A stretch of DNA of 64,000 nucleotides from CAYRYU01 sp964428355 (GCA_964428355.1 CAYRYU010000001.1:248001-312000); one strand, 5' to 3'; shown: positions 1-9,117, counted from the stretch's first letter. Notes: a model not told the origin generated them from the letters alone. Numbers and translations: made by a program.

Positions 1-83
1 TGCCCTCAACTGCAGCTCCCGCCGCCTCCATGGCCGAAGCCATCTCCGGGACCTCAACGCCCATTCTGGAGAACGGAAAATGA
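1..83 (+). CDS. 3' end of an upstream gene (partial)
   Basis: An open frame enters from the left edge and ends at TGA 81-83. The visible tail is about 26 residues, rich in Ala, Pro, Ser and Thr, and ends ILENGK. Its stop overlaps the start of the next gene in an ATGA arrangement (80-83). That arrangement is typical of translationally coupled operon genes, and it is the main reason to believe this frame. The function cannot be told from so short a tail. It is inferred to be the first visible member of the permease/YdjM operon. Confidence 0.45.
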   Translation, partial: PSTAAPAASMAEAISGTSTPILENGK

Positions 84-1426
84 GCTTTCTCGATTTGTTG
101 ATTCATCCCCAGAACCTGGATCTGGCCTATTTCACGATCCTGGGCGTCCTCTTTTCCTGCGGAATCTCGTTTCTTCCAGCGCTCCATATCTACAACGTTC
201 TCGGGATCTTTCTTTTCCTGGTATTGAAATTCGGGGTAGCTTTGGCACCAATGCAGCTCGTTGCTTTGTGCACCGGGATGATCGTCGGATACTCGATCCT
301 GAACACCGTTCCGGCAACCTATTTTGGCCCAGGAGATGAAAGCCTTTCCTACTACGTCCTTCCCAGCGCTCAATGGGTGGAAACCGGAAGGGGCTACGAA
401 TCGGTCATCCTGACGGGTGTGGGAGCCCTCGGAGGACTCGTCCTTCTTGCGGTCTGCGCTCCCGTCTTCATGTGGATTATGCCAGGGTTGAAGACCATTA
501 CCAGCCCCCACATGTTCTGGATCCTCGGGGCGGTAATCGCTTACATGATCCTCTCCGAGTGGCCCAAAGGGGTTTCCCAATCCCGCAACTGCTGGGCGAA
601 CTTCTTCGAAGGTTGGGGGTTTCTTTCGGTAGGGATCGCCACCTTCTTCCTTTCCGGGCTTCTCGGGTTCATCGTGATGTCCCGAACGATGGTCCCGATC
701 GATTTTGCCTTCCAAAGCATCACTCCGGTCTTCGTTGGTTTGTTCGCCCTTCCATGGCTGATAACGAACCTGATCAACGCGGGACGGATCCCACGCCAGC
801 ATCCCGCCGAATCAATGGATCTTGATTGGGAGCTCTTCTTCAAGGGGACTTTCGGAGGCTTCCTGGGAGGCTTTTTCGCGGCATTCATCCCGATCGTAAC
901 CGCCGGGGTCGGGGGTCTTCTTGCGGGCCATGCGACGGCGGCTCGGGACAGCCGGCAGTTCGTCATGTCATACGGGACATGCAAGACGGTCTACTACGTC
1001 GGATCGTTCCTGCTGTTCTTCCTGCCGGGGTTGAACCTGACCCGTGGCGGGCTTGCCTGGATCGTAACCCCCATGATCGCCACCCTGACCCTCAAGGACT
1101 ACTTCGTTTTCGTCGGAATGATGCTCCTGTCGGCAGGTTTCTCGTTCCTGCTCCTGATTCCTTTCACCAAGATCTGCATCTGGCTCGTCGAAACGATCGA
1201 TTACCACCTGGTTTCTCTGATCGCCCTTTTCTTCACCATCCCGATGGTGTTCTACTTCACCGGATGGGGCGGAATAGCCATCATGACGGTTGCTACGGGG
1301 ATCGGCCTCCTTCCAGTTCTTTTCCAGGCGCGCAGGATGAACCTGATGGGAGTCCTGCTTCTTCCGGTCTGCCTGAACATGGCGGGCTACGGAAACGACG
1401 TCCTGAGATTTCTGGGGTTGCTTTGA
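80..1426 (+). CDS. TctA/DUF112-like polytopic membrane permease
   Basis: This is a 448-residue, very hydrophobic protein with about 10-11 membrane segments. Two related glycine/proline-rich stretches are visible: one near residues 25-45 (SFLPALHIYNVLGIF) and one near 255-290 (GGFLGGFFAAFIPIVTAGVG). This resembles the inverted-repeat organisation of the TctA/DUF112 permease family, whose bacterial members take up tricarboxylates together with TctB and TctC. Neither TctB nor TctC is visible here, so the substrate is unknown. This looks like the stand-alone (DUF112) type. The start ATG overlaps the upstream stop, and the stop is one base before the next ATG, so the genes are cotranscribed. The family call rests on architecture and motif resemblance only. 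Confidence 0.55.
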   Translation: MSFLDLLIHPQNLDLAYFTILGVLFSCGISFLPALHIYNVLGIFLFLVLKFGVALAPMQLVALCTGMIVGYSILNTVPATYFGPGDESLSYYVLPSAQWVETGRGYESVILTGVGALGGLVLLAVCAPVFMWIMPGLKTITSPHMFWILGAVIAYMILSEWPKGVSQSRNCWANFFEGWGFLSVGIATFFLSGLLGFIVMSRTMVPIDFAFQSITPVFVGLFALPWLITNLINAGRIPRQHPAESMDLDWELFFKGTFGGFLGGFFAAFIPIVTAGVGGLLAGHATAARDSRQFVMSYGTCKTVYYVGSFLLFFLPGLNLTRGGLAWIVTPMIATLTLKDYFVFVGMMLLSAGFSFLLLIPFTKICIWLVETIDYHLVSLIALFFTIPMVFYFTGWGGIAIMTVATGIGLLPVLFQARRMNLMGVLLLPVCLNMAGYGNDVLRFLGLL

Positions 1427-1427
1427 T

Positions 1428-2516
1428 ATGAAAGGCATAACACATTTCATTTCCGGCATTGCAGTTGCCACTTTTTTCCCGCAGGCTGTCCACATGTCCT
1501 CGCAGGAGCAGTCTTTCATTCTATGTCTGGGTGGAATCTTCGGAATCATGCCCGACACGCTTGATTTCAAGTTCGCCCGGTATTTCCACAAGTCCGAGTT
1601 CGAGGTCTGGCCGGATCCGAACCGCCTCGATGCCCACCAGATCGCCTCCACCGTCGCCGCCTCGATAGAGAAGGCGAACCGCGACGGCACCTCGACCGTG
1701 CAGCTGCACACCATGCAGTTGGGTGCAAACCTCTGGCGAAGCTACACGTTGTGGTTCGACTCAAAGACTTCGGAAGTGGTCGTGGAAATGGGGCCCTTGG
1801 TAGATACCGGGCAGGTTCCCTTCGTCGGAACGGAACCGAAAGAGAACGCCGTTGCCCGGGTCAAGGTCAGTTGCAAGTTCTTCCAGGAGTTCGACAAGAA
1901 ATCGAACATCGCGATCATGAGCGGGCCCTGTTTCGAATTCGTAAAAAGGGATGAGGGTCGGGTCGAGATCGTGTTCCTCCCCTGGCACAGAACCTGGAGC
2001 CACAGCCTCACACTTGGAGTCCTGATCGCCCTCCTGGTCGGAGCGGCCTCCTTCTTCCTCGTCCCGGAAGGGCCGTATGGGTACCTTTACATCATTCCCC
2101 GGTGGATGCTGTATCCTCTGATCATCCTCTTCGGGTCAGCCGTCCACATCTTCGAAGACTCCACCGGGTTCATGGGCAACAATCTCTTCTATCCTTTCAC
2201 GAAGCACCGAACCAACGGGCTGGGTTTCATGAGTGCGGCGGAAGCGATTCCCAACTTCTTTTTCGTTTATACCGCGATCGTGATGATCCTGTTCAACCTC
2301 GACCGGTTCCGTTGGGCTCCCGAAAATACGCCCCCTGGAATTCCAAGCTGGGAGAGTTTCTTCTTCTGGTTCTATGCCCTTCCGGTTGCCGTGATGTTCT
2401 ACTTCTTCATGCGCGGAAAGAAGGAGAAGGAGAAAAAAGCACCCGATTCCGAGGAGGGCAAGGAGTTCGATTCCCCGACGGTGGTGGAGAAGGAAACCGA
2501 CGCTTCGATCATTTGA
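1428..2516 (+). CDS. YdjM/DUF457-family membrane metal-dependent hydrolase, with insertion
   Basis: This is a 362-residue membrane protein. The N-terminus begins MKGITHFISG (His6). A PDTLDF motif follows near residue 45, then WHRTWSHS (His187, His192) and HIFED (His240, Asp244). These His/Asp motifs match the YdjM-like inner-membrane 'metal-dependent hydrolase' family, whose biochemical role is poorly defined. About 115 mostly soluble residues (roughly 65-180) separate the first and second motif blocks. That is longer than in the usual family members of about 200 residues. The C-terminus is a charged cytoplasmic-type tail of Lys/Glu. The gene starts one base after the permease stop and is followed by a strong hairpin terminator. 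It is probably the last gene of the operon. Confidence 0.6.
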   Translation: MKGITHFISGIAVATFFPQAVHMSSQEQSFILCLGGIFGIMPDTLDFKFARYFHKSEFEVWPDPNRLDAHQIASTVAASIEKANRDGTSTVQLHTMQLGANLWRSYTLWFDSKTSEVVVEMGPLVDTGQVPFVGTEPKENAVARVKVSCKFFQEFDKKSNIAIMSGPCFEFVKRDEGRVEIVFLPWHRTWSHSLTLGVLIALLVGAASFFLVPEGPYGYLYIIPRWMLYPLIILFGSAVHIFEDSTGFMGNNLFYPFTKHRTNGLGFMSAAEAIPNFFFVYTAIVMILFNLDRFRWAPENTPPGIPSWESFFFWFYALPVAVMFYFFMRGKKEKEKKAPDSEEGKEFDSPTVVEKETDASII

Positions 2517-2558
2517 TCGGGATTGCACCGACCCTGGGGGTGTCCCCGGGCGGTTGCG

Positions 2559-2586
2559 CCGCGGTGCGCACCGCGGGGATTTTTTG
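2559..2586 (+). terminator. Rho-independent terminator of the permease/YdjM operon
   Basis: A perfect 18-bp palindrome (CCGCGGTGCGCACCGCGG, 2559-2576) is followed a few bases later by a run of six T (2580-2585). It lies 42 bases after the YdjM-like stop. Position, stem strength and T-run all fit an intrinsic terminator. Confidence 0.8.
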
Positions 2587-2592
2587 GGAGAC

Positions 2593-2711
2593 GAGCCCCA
2601 GGAGGGGGTGAATGTGCCCGAAAAGCCAGGAGGGCGCAGTCCGTGAGGGCATGAGCCCCAGGAGGGGGTGAATGTGCCCGAAAAGCCAGGAGGGCGCAGT
2701 CCGTGAGGGCA
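2593..2711. repeat. 60-bp tandem duplication between convergent genes
   Basis: Two essentially identical 60-bp units lie head to tail. Each starts with GAGCCCCAGGAGGGGGTGAA and ends with CCGTGAGGGCA; the units begin at 2593 and 2653. The array fills the space between the terminator and the stop codon of the minus-strand gene that ends at 2713. It could be two copies of a dispersed intergenic repeat. No coding role is apparent. Confidence 0.85.
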
Positions 2712-2712
2712 G

Positions 2713-3240
2713 CTACCCTGCGGGAGTCCCCTGCGAATCTTTTGGGGAAGCCACTTTGCCTTCTCCCTGAGGGGCTCCCTCGAAGGAAGGTTCCAGTTCG
2801 GGGAACAACATCCGACGCAAAAGCAGGCCAAGGGTAATTCCAAGGGTCCAGAAAACGACCTTGCTCCGGACATCGGTGATGTAGAAATATGAATAGATCG
2901 TGATCGCGAGGACCGTCGTCAGGACGAAAGACATGATTCCGAGATACTTCGTGTTTTCACAGTTCCTCGCCAGGTGCAGCACTCCGAAGCCCACGAAAGC
3001 GGCGAGAACCGTTGAAAGGTAGTCAAAATCATAGGACGGGGTAGTGAAGGAGAAGGTAAGGTCATTCGAGGTTTTCCTGCTGATGATGAAGAGCGCGAGA
3101 ACCACGAATCCGGCAAACTTCCCGGATTTCGCGGAAGCCTGAACCAGGGGCGGTGTGTGTTCGGGGGGATGCAGGAAAACCACGTGGATGATGAAGTATG
3201 CCAGGATCAAAGGAACGATCCACCATTCGATTATCGCCAT
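2713..3240 (-). CDS. Small multi-spanning membrane protein, unknown function
   Basis: This is a 175-residue protein with about five hydrophobic helices: residues ~5-23, ~40-55, ~75-92, ~102-120 and ~127-142. It has a hydrophilic Pro/Gly/Glu-rich tail of about 30 residues. The ATG at 3240 is preceded by an A/G-rich stretch (AAGGGG) acting as a plausible ribosome site. No family is recognised. It lies 22 bases downstream of the Pro-rich TPR protein and is probably the last gene of that minus-strand cluster. The stop codon touches the 60-bp tandem repeat. Confidence 0.6.
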   Translation of the reverse strand: MAIIEWWIVPLILAYFIIHVVFLHPPEHTPPLVQASAKSGKFAGFVVLALFIISRKTSNDLTFSFTTPSYDFDYLSTVLAAFVGFGVLHLARNCENTKYLGIMSFVLTTVLAITIYSYFYITDVRSKVVFWTLGITLGLLLRRMLFPELEPSFEGAPQGEGKVASPKDSQGTPAG

Positions 3241-3262
3241 AGGAATCCCCTTTTTCCGTTCC

Positions 3263-4285
3263 TTACTTCGTCCCCGAAGCTACCGGAGCAGCCGTAGGAG
3301 TAGAGGCGGGTGCCGGAGGCTGTCCGGGGGGAGGCTGTACCGACGCAGGTTGCGCAGGAGGTTGTTGCTTGGGTTGCGGATCGGTTTGGGGAACCACAGG
3401 CCGGGTCTTGACTTCGGGCTTTTCCGGAAGGGTTTCGATGAAGGCTTTCTTGAGTGATGGCTTTCCTCCGGAATCGGATGGGGGCGAGGAGGAAGCGGAA
3501 CCGGATTTTCCAGGAACCTTCTTGGCGGGGCCAATCTGTGTAACTTGGGGAATTGCCCTATTCGGGTTCAGCGGATTGTCGACCGGAAATCGGCTTTCCT
3601 CGGTGGAAAAGGAGCGGGGATCGATCTCCTTTCCGCTGATGACCATAAGGCTGGAATCCTGGGCGGATCCAGTGGCGGTTTCAACATACCCAAACCGCGG
3701 AAGGGTCTGGGAAAACCCGGAGGACATGTTCGGTGCGCTCCAGGGATCACTTTCCAGATACTCCCTGGCCATTTTTCCCCAGGCGCTGTACGGATCGATC
3801 TTGGAATACTCGTTCAGATAGGCACGCGTGGCTTTCGGGTCCCCGAGACGATGGGAAAGGGCTGCCATGTTCCACAATGCCGAGAAATCGGACCGATCCC
3901 TGTGGAAGGTCTGGGTGAACCAGTGGAGCGCTTCCCGGGGTTGTCCCGCTTTCAGGCAGGTTAAAGCCAGTTTTCGGGTGATCTTCGGAGATTGCGGGGA
4001 TTTTTTCTGGAGCGTAAGCAGGAAAGGTATCATGGATGCCGATTCTGCCGATTGGTAATATTTCGGTGGCAGGAGGTTCTCCGTGGGCACCGAACCGCCG
4101 GGATTCCTGGGAGCCTCATAATTCGGATCCGGAAGGGAGCGCTTCCCCTGGGTTGGGGAAAGTCTTTCCAGTAGCTCGTCGCTGTATCCGAGTTCGCGTG
4201 CGACCGACCGGGGGGGTGGATCCCCGAGGAGGGAGGACGCGCAGAGGATTCCCGTCAGGAGGAAAAGAAAAATTCGCATTTTCAT
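3263..4285 (-). CDS. Exported TPR protein with proline-rich C-terminal tail
   Basis: This is a 340-residue protein. Residues 1-21 form a signal peptide (short Lys/Arg start, then a Phe/Leu-rich core ending near LLGDPPP). Residues ~85-165 contain two to three TPR-like helix pairs, for example ALTCLKAGQPREALHWFTQ and ALWNMAALSHRLGD. The last 70 residues are low-complexity Pro/Gln/Ala/Ser. This architecture suits a periplasmic or envelope scaffold rather than an enzyme. ATG codons at 4285 and 4279 are both possible starts. It sits between the GT39-like gene (77 bases upstream) and a small membrane protein (22 bases downstream). Confidence 0.65.
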   Translation of the reverse strand: MKMRIFLFLLTGILCASSLLGDPPPRSVARELGYSDELLERLSPTQGKRSLPDPNYEAPRNPGGSVPTENLLPPKYYQSAESASMIPFLLTLQKKSPQSPKITRKLALTCLKAGQPREALHWFTQTFHRDRSDFSALWNMAALSHRLGDPKATRAYLNEYSKIDPYSAWGKMAREYLESDPWSAPNMSSGFSQTLPRFGYVETATGSAQDSSLMVISGKEIDPRSFSTEESRFPVDNPLNPNRAIPQVTQIGPAKKVPGKSGSASSSPPSDSGGKPSLKKAFIETLPEKPEVKTRPVVPQTDPQPKQQPPAQPASVQPPPGQPPAPASTPTAAPVASGTK

Positions 4286-4362
4286 GTTGCGAGAATAGCA
4301 TAATTTTCCAGGTCAATCCAGAGGGGGAAAACCCATTTCCTTTCAGGGCGGGAATCTCCGGT

Positions 4363-5883
4363 TCAGGATTGACCGACAGTATCCCGTCTCAACTGGAGAC
4401 CGTAAAGGCCGATCAACAAAAAAAAGGCCATGGTACCTGTCCACCACAAAAAGTCATTCGAAACCGGAAGGAAGGTCAATAGAAACGGCGCCCTTCGCGC
4501 CTCCAGCAGGTCGAAAAGCGGTGTCGTGGTCCAGCTCGTCGTGGGGTCGAGTGCGGCCTCCGCGGGAATCATCCCGCGATTCACGAAGAAAAGAGTCGAA
4601 AAAAGGAAGTAGAACACATCTCCCAGGCAGAAATACCATTGCTGGCTGATGCACAAGCCAGCCGCCATACCCCAAATGGCTTTCCGACGATAGGTTCCGG
4701 AATTGAGGAGGTCATCAACCCCTTGCGCCAAGGGCAGCAAAAGGAATGGCAGGATCAGCAACAGGTATCTTGGGCCATGTGCGTAGCCGCCGTCCCAGTC
4801 GCTCCTAGCAGCAATGAAAACCAGCCGTAACAAGACAGATCCTGCCACGGGCCAGCCAATGGATGGAAACCTCCTCAGAAACTCTGGGAAAAAGGCGATT
4901 CCACCAAGGACTATCGGGCAGAAGAAGAACAGGCCTTTGTGGGCGCCGAAAAGGAGCCCGTAGAGCCCGTTCCATGGCTTGACGAACCTGCCGTAAAGGA
5001 ACTTTTCAACGCTGTCGGGATCAACGGTCCGTCCGGTCTCGAAGGGGTTTCCGAATCTCACGTAATCATATGTCCCCAGGAGGGACATGATGGTGAGGAA
5101 ACCGATCAGGAATCCCGCCGCGGCCTTCCCTTCCCGCCTGAGGGCCAGGAAACACCAGAAGGGAAAGAACAGGACGGAGCTGAGATGAGCAGTCCCCGCC
5201 AAGCCGAGAATCACACCCGATTTCAGTCCGGGAAGGAGGGAAGATCCCTTTTCGCGGTCATCGCCTGTTTCGGGGGGAAGCAAACCCAGAAAGGACCACA
5301 TTACCAGCGCCAGCGCCAGGGGCTCGCTGAAAAAGGTTCCGGAGTATGGCCAAACAAGTGTTCCCGCACCGAAGAGAACCGAAGTGATAACGCAGGTGCT
5401 CTCACCATATTTGATCTTCCTAAGAATAAAGAAGAAAAGAAGGACCGAAAAAGCCGAGAGAACCGGGTTGAACCAGGCCATGAGGAATCTGCGAAAGTGG
5501 GGCCGCGGATCCTTCGGCCGGATGGACATTCCGTAGATCCCTGGAGCGTTGCGGTTGACGAAATAGCTTATTGGAACCCAGGTCCCGAAACTGTCGCTTC
5601 CCACAAGGTTGACAGCCCTGCTCGCAAGGGCGACGAAAGGCGCCATGCAGATCGATTGGAGAGGCCCGAAAACCGGATATGCCTTCCCGTCGGCTCCGGA
5701 GGCTACCCCGAACCCGGGCCATTTGTCCAGATCCTCGGTGAGCGAGAAACCCTCGCCAGCCGCGAGGGACTCCGCGCAGCGAAAGACTATTTCACCATCG
5801 TGGGACCTGATCCCGCCATATGCGGTCATCAGGTAGAGCAGGAAGAATCCGGCAAAAAGCCCAAACCCCCGACGGGTTTTCAC
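4363..5883 (-). CDS. GT39/ArnT-like membrane glycosyltransferase
   Basis: This is a polytopic protein of about 506 residues. After the first membrane helix comes a loop with SHDGEIVFRCAESLAAGEGF, matching the first periplasmic loop of lipid-carrier-dependent glycosyltransferases (PMT/ArnT-like), which carries a catalytic acidic residue. Later features of the same family are YPVFGPLQS, a KPWNGLYGLLFGAHKGLFFF stretch and HGPRYLLLILPFLLLPL. The expected role is transfer of a sugar from a polyprenyl-phosphate donor on the outer face of the inner membrane; donor and acceptor are unknown. I chose the GTG at 5883, which has GGAG nine bases upstream. The longer frame reaching 5976 would overlap the preceding TPR gene. 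It probably belongs to the same transcription unit as that gene. Confidence 0.7.
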   Translation of the reverse strand: MKTRRGFGLFAGFFLLYLMTAYGGIRSHDGEIVFRCAESLAAGEGFSLTEDLDKWPGFGVASGADGKAYPVFGPLQSICMAPFVALASRAVNLVGSDSFGTWVPISYFVNRNAPGIYGMSIRPKDPRPHFRRFLMAWFNPVLSAFSVLLFFFILRKIKYGESTCVITSVLFGAGTLVWPYSGTFFSEPLALALVMWSFLGLLPPETGDDREKGSSLLPGLKSGVILGLAGTAHLSSVLFFPFWCFLALRREGKAAAGFLIGFLTIMSLLGTYDYVRFGNPFETGRTVDPDSVEKFLYGRFVKPWNGLYGLLFGAHKGLFFFCPIVLGGIAFFPEFLRRFPSIGWPVAGSVLLRLVFIAARSDWDGGYAHGPRYLLLILPFLLLPLAQGVDDLLNSGTYRRKAIWGMAAGLCISQQWYFCLGDVFYFLFSTLFFVNRGMIPAEAALDPTTSWTTTPLFDLLEARRAPFLLTFLPVSNDFLWWTGTMAFFLLIGLYGLQLRRDTVGQS

Positions 5884-5930
5884 CGACGGGCAACTCCGGG
5901 AAATTGGATCCGGGGCATGGAACTGTTTTA

Positions 5931-8582
5931 TCAGAAACCGGATTCCGGCACAACCCCGCAAACAGCGCCAGTACAACCTGTCTCAAAAGGAAGCCCCGAC
6001 CTGAGAAAAAGTGAAGCCATCTTGGCCTGGTGCCTCAACCGGGCCGATGGGGAAACTTTGCGGGCTATCTCATCCTCACCCATGGCAAGAATCTCCCCTG
6101 TTTTAACTTCATCGCCGATTTCCAGGTAAAGTCGGGCGATGACTCCCAGGGCTTCGATCCTCTCGGAAACTCCCGAAAACCTCAAGGCAATGGAAAGTGA
6201 CTTCTCGATCAAGGAACTGGCGCGCGAGCGCGCTCCAGAAAGGATCGCGTTTTCGGCGAGGGCCTCGCAAACAAGAAATCCGAAACGGGGATTGGTTTTC
6301 GAAAAGGGATCTTCCAGAAGGGATTCGAGGATCTCGTCGGATTCTTCGGTTCTTCCAAGTTTTCTTTGGGCACTGGCGAGATGACGTCGAAACTTCGCCG
6401 CCAGATCAGGATCCTCTATCCGGTCTGCAAAACCCGCAACCCGGTTTTCTATCCGATTCGAAAGGTGGACTTCGGCCATTTCCGAAAGGAGCATCGCCCG
6501 GGTGGTTGGGTTGGAAACCCGTGCCGACTCTTTGGCTGCCTCATTCAGCAAAAGCAGCCCCGCAGCAGAATCTCCGAGGGAGAATCGGAGCCGGGCGCCC
6601 ATGAGCGCGGCGAGTGCCCGGTCAAGCCCAGGTGAATTTCCCGGGATCTCCTTTTCAATAAGCGAGGCGAACTTCCTGGCGGAAGCAAAGTTCCTGGCGG
6701 CGAGATGCCATTGTCCAAGTTGGTGGGCCAGAGAGGCTCTCAGTGCCGAGACCTGCAATGAATCGAGGATCAGCTGGGTTGTCTCGGGCCGGTCCAAAAG
6801 CAGGAAAGCCCCCCCTATTTCCGCCAGGGTCTCTTCACGTTCTTCAGCCCATCCAAGTTTTTCGATGATCGAAAGGGCTTCTTCCATGCATTTCCGGGCA
6901 CTTTCATCCTCCCCGACAGTGAGGAGGAATTCACCCGCTTCGGTGAGGCCTTCCGCTTTGTCAAGCGGTTGGGAAATTCGGGGAGTCAGCTCCAGGACTC
7001 TGAAAATCGTTTCCCGCGCCTCTGAGGGATAGCCCAGTTTTTGGAGAGTTCTCGCGATCATGGCAAGGGCCTTGGCCCTGGAGTTGAACGGTTGGTCATC
7101 GCTTCCCACGGAGACGGTAATGGCGGCGAAAGGAATCAGGAGCCGGGAGCGCTCTTCGGAAGGTGTTTCCAATGCAATTCTGCAAAGCAGATCAACCCTT
7201 TGGAAGATGTCGGGTACGGCTTCCGCCATCTCCCACCCGATCCGGAAGAGTCTGGCCGCCTCGCTCTTCAGACCCGCCCTTTGAAAAATCGGAATTGCCT
7301 GGGCAATGAGGGGAACGGAAACCAGGGTGTCCAAAGGATCGTTGGAAGAAGAGTTCTCGATGTCTGTCCGGAAACACCCCATCATTCCCCCCATGAATTT
7401 TCGAATTTCCTGGGAGTTCGGGAGACGGGAAGCATAGCTTCCGGCAGTGAGAAGAATTCGGATTTTCTCGTTCGGGTCAGGCTCTCTAAGTGCCCGTGAC
7501 ATTCCCAAGCGAAGAAGCTGGTCACCCCGTTTCGGATTTCCTTTCAGGATCTCCCATTTCGCCTGGCACATCAGACCCTGAACGGCAGGAACTCCTTGGG
7601 TGGGAAGAAGGGAATCAAAGCGGGAAATGACCGTGGAAAAACCATCCCCTTCCGCGGCCTTGTCCAGAATATTGACCACGGCATCGATTCTTTCCTGGCA
7701 GGGGGGAACGAGCAAGAGGATTTCCCGGGCCCGGCCCGTATCGCCGATCGCAGCGAAAATCACGGCCACGCGGGGAAGAATCTCCCGCCTTCCGTTATTC
7801 GATTCATTCTGAAGGCCGATAACTTCTGCCCGATTCAGAATCTCGCGGGCTGCATCGATTTCATCGATCTCCACGAGAATCCGCGCTATCTCCAGAAGGA
7901 ATTCCCCCTGGGGAAGATCGTGGGGCTTCTGGTCATTCCGAAGAATCTCGAGTGCTTCCGCCAGAAGCTCCCTTACCCGCGAAGTTTCCCCACGGAAAAA
8001 GGACTTTTTTGCCGCTCGGACTTGGAGCCCAACTCTGAGGATGGCCCCGTGAAGAGGGTCGATCTCCCCGATGCGTACTGCCTTGCTTTTGCCCCATTTC
8101 TCGAGTATCTCCAAAGCAAGGCGGCAACGAAGTTCGAAAAGCCTTTTGGATACCCCTTTTCTTCCGGAATCACCTGTCTCACGCGCATTTTGGAAGACCT
8201 TCCCCAAAAACTCAATCGCTTGGGACGGGTTCCCCGAATCGATGAAAGATCTGAGAATCTTCGCCGAAACGCGTGCCACAAAAGGGGAAGGAGGTTCGCC
8301 GAGAATCTCTTCGACCGCCTTGGCCCGCAGGCTTCCAAGACCCTTCGACAAGGGCCTCTTACCCCATGCCACGAGAAGATCGGCGGCCAGGGATGTCTTC
8401 TCGATCGGGTCGAGGTCGGTTCTTTCGAAGGAAAGGAGACAAGCCTCCAGGAGCCTTTGGGCCTGCGGTGAAACGATGGGGTCATTGGGAATGGGTTGAA
8501 AGTGGATACCCTCTTGTGCTTCGAGGCCCAACGTTGACAAAATCAGGACCATGGAAACGAAAACCCTGGTTACGTTTCTCAT
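5931..8582 (-). CDS. Large exported TPR-repeat protein
   Basis: This is a protein of about 883 residues. The chosen ATG at 8582 gives a clean signal peptide (MRNVTRVFVSMVLILSTLGL, cleavage near EAQEG). The rest is almost entirely alpha-helical repeats of 34-40 residues with TPR-like spacing of Ala, Gly and Leu, for example ARILVEIDEIDAAREILNRA, AVIFAAIGDTGRAREILLLV and ARTLQKLGYPSEARETIF. No enzymatic domain is visible. A periplasmic protein-interaction scaffold is the reasonable inference. It is the first gene of a minus-strand cluster with the GT39-like protein, the Pro-rich TPR protein and a small membrane protein. Confidence 0.7.
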   Translation of the reverse strand: MRNVTRVFVSMVLILSTLGLEAQEGIHFQPIPNDPIVSPQAQRLLEACLLSFERTDLDPIEKTSLAADLLVAWGKRPLSKGLGSLRAKAVEEILGEPPSPFVARVSAKILRSFIDSGNPSQAIEFLGKVFQNARETGDSGRKGVSKRLFELRCRLALEILEKWGKSKAVRIGEIDPLHGAILRVGLQVRAAKKSFFRGETSRVRELLAEALEILRNDQKPHDLPQGEFLLEIARILVEIDEIDAAREILNRAEVIGLQNESNNGRREILPRVAVIFAAIGDTGRAREILLLVPPCQERIDAVVNILDKAAEGDGFSTVISRFDSLLPTQGVPAVQGLMCQAKWEILKGNPKRGDQLLRLGMSRALREPDPNEKIRILLTAGSYASRLPNSQEIRKFMGGMMGCFRTDIENSSSNDPLDTLVSVPLIAQAIPIFQRAGLKSEAARLFRIGWEMAEAVPDIFQRVDLLCRIALETPSEERSRLLIPFAAITVSVGSDDQPFNSRAKALAMIARTLQKLGYPSEARETIFRVLELTPRISQPLDKAEGLTEAGEFLLTVGEDESARKCMEEALSIIEKLGWAEEREETLAEIGGAFLLLDRPETTQLILDSLQVSALRASLAHQLGQWHLAARNFASARKFASLIEKEIPGNSPGLDRALAALMGARLRFSLGDSAAGLLLLNEAAKESARVSNPTTRAMLLSEMAEVHLSNRIENRVAGFADRIEDPDLAAKFRRHLASAQRKLGRTEESDEILESLLEDPFSKTNPRFGFLVCEALAENAILSGARSRASSLIEKSLSIALRFSGVSERIEALGVIARLYLEIGDEVKTGEILAMGEDEIARKVSPSARLRHQAKMASLFLRSGLPFETGCTGAVCGVVPESGF

Positions 8583-8717
8583 CTGTCGGGATCCCCTTCG
8601 GTTTCGATATCCAAAAATAGACGCAAATTCCATTCCCGCTTCCAGAAAGCCTCTAGAGGAATTCCAAATCCGCACTGGATCAAAGCTCAAAAGTTGGAGC
8701 CCCAGAAACCCCGAAGT

Positions 8718-8752
8718 TTCTTCTCTAGAATTGGGGGTTTACCAGAGAAGAA
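8718..8752. repeat. Perfect 9-bp inverted repeat in the divergent region
   Basis: TTCTTCTCT at 8718-8726 pairs exactly with AGAGAAGAA at 8744-8752 across a 17-base spacer. It lies about 140 bases upstream of the TPR gene start. It could be an operator or an RNA hairpin; nothing in the sequence decides between these. Confidence 0.45.
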
Positions 8753-9036
8753 GGTGTATTTTTGGCACATTTTTCCATTAATTGAAAGCCGGGAAATCCA
8801 ACGTCGGCCTTCCGCGGGCTATTTTCACACATTTTTCCCGGGCCGAACCTTCCCGCCTGGAGTCGCTTTCCAGGACCACGCCAGCTTTCTCACCGAATTT
8901 CCAGAGACTCGTGCTCTTACCGAAACACAAGTTTCAGTTGGGCTGTCTTCGGAGGCGGAGGTGAACCAGGCCATCCCACACCCGACGGCATGAATTTGGG
9001 AAGGTGTTGGGTATGGATAATCATTCCTGAAAGGGA

Positions 9037-9042
9037 TATAAT
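9037..9042 (+). promoter_or_regulatory. Candidate -10 box for the AGCS symporter
   Basis: There is a perfect TATAAT about 75 bases before the symporter ATG. The -35 candidate at 17-bp spacing (9014-9019, TGGATA) is weak, so the assignment rests mainly on the -10 hexamer. Confidence 0.35.
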
Positions 9043-9117
9043 CCGTCGGGAATCCAAACCTGGAACCCCGATTTCGGGGCACCGCACAAATGTAGCAAGT
9101 CCATAGCCGGAGGAACA

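Larger units (their letters stand above)
8583..9117. other. Divergent intergenic region, TPR cluster / AGCS symporter
   Basis: No convincing gene is present. The region separates the minus-strand TPR cluster from the plus-strand symporter, so it should hold both promoters. It contains a 9-bp perfect inverted repeat (see 8718-8752), a TATAAT box at 9037-9042, and a small leader hairpin (CCCCG ATTT CGGGG, 9066-9079) shortly before the symporter ribosome site GGAGG. I looked for a glycine riboswitch because the next gene is an Ala/Gly symporter, but did not find its conserved core. Confidence 0.6.

Noticed and set aside
5884..5976. Extended start of the GT39-like gene at 5976
   Set aside because: The extra 31 residues would overlap the preceding TPR gene and do not look like part of a membrane glycosyltransferase. 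GTG 5883 has a ribosome site.
8990..9117. Glycine riboswitch before the AGCS symporter
   Set aside because: A small CCCCG/CGGGG hairpin is present, but the conserved glycine-aptamer core was not found.
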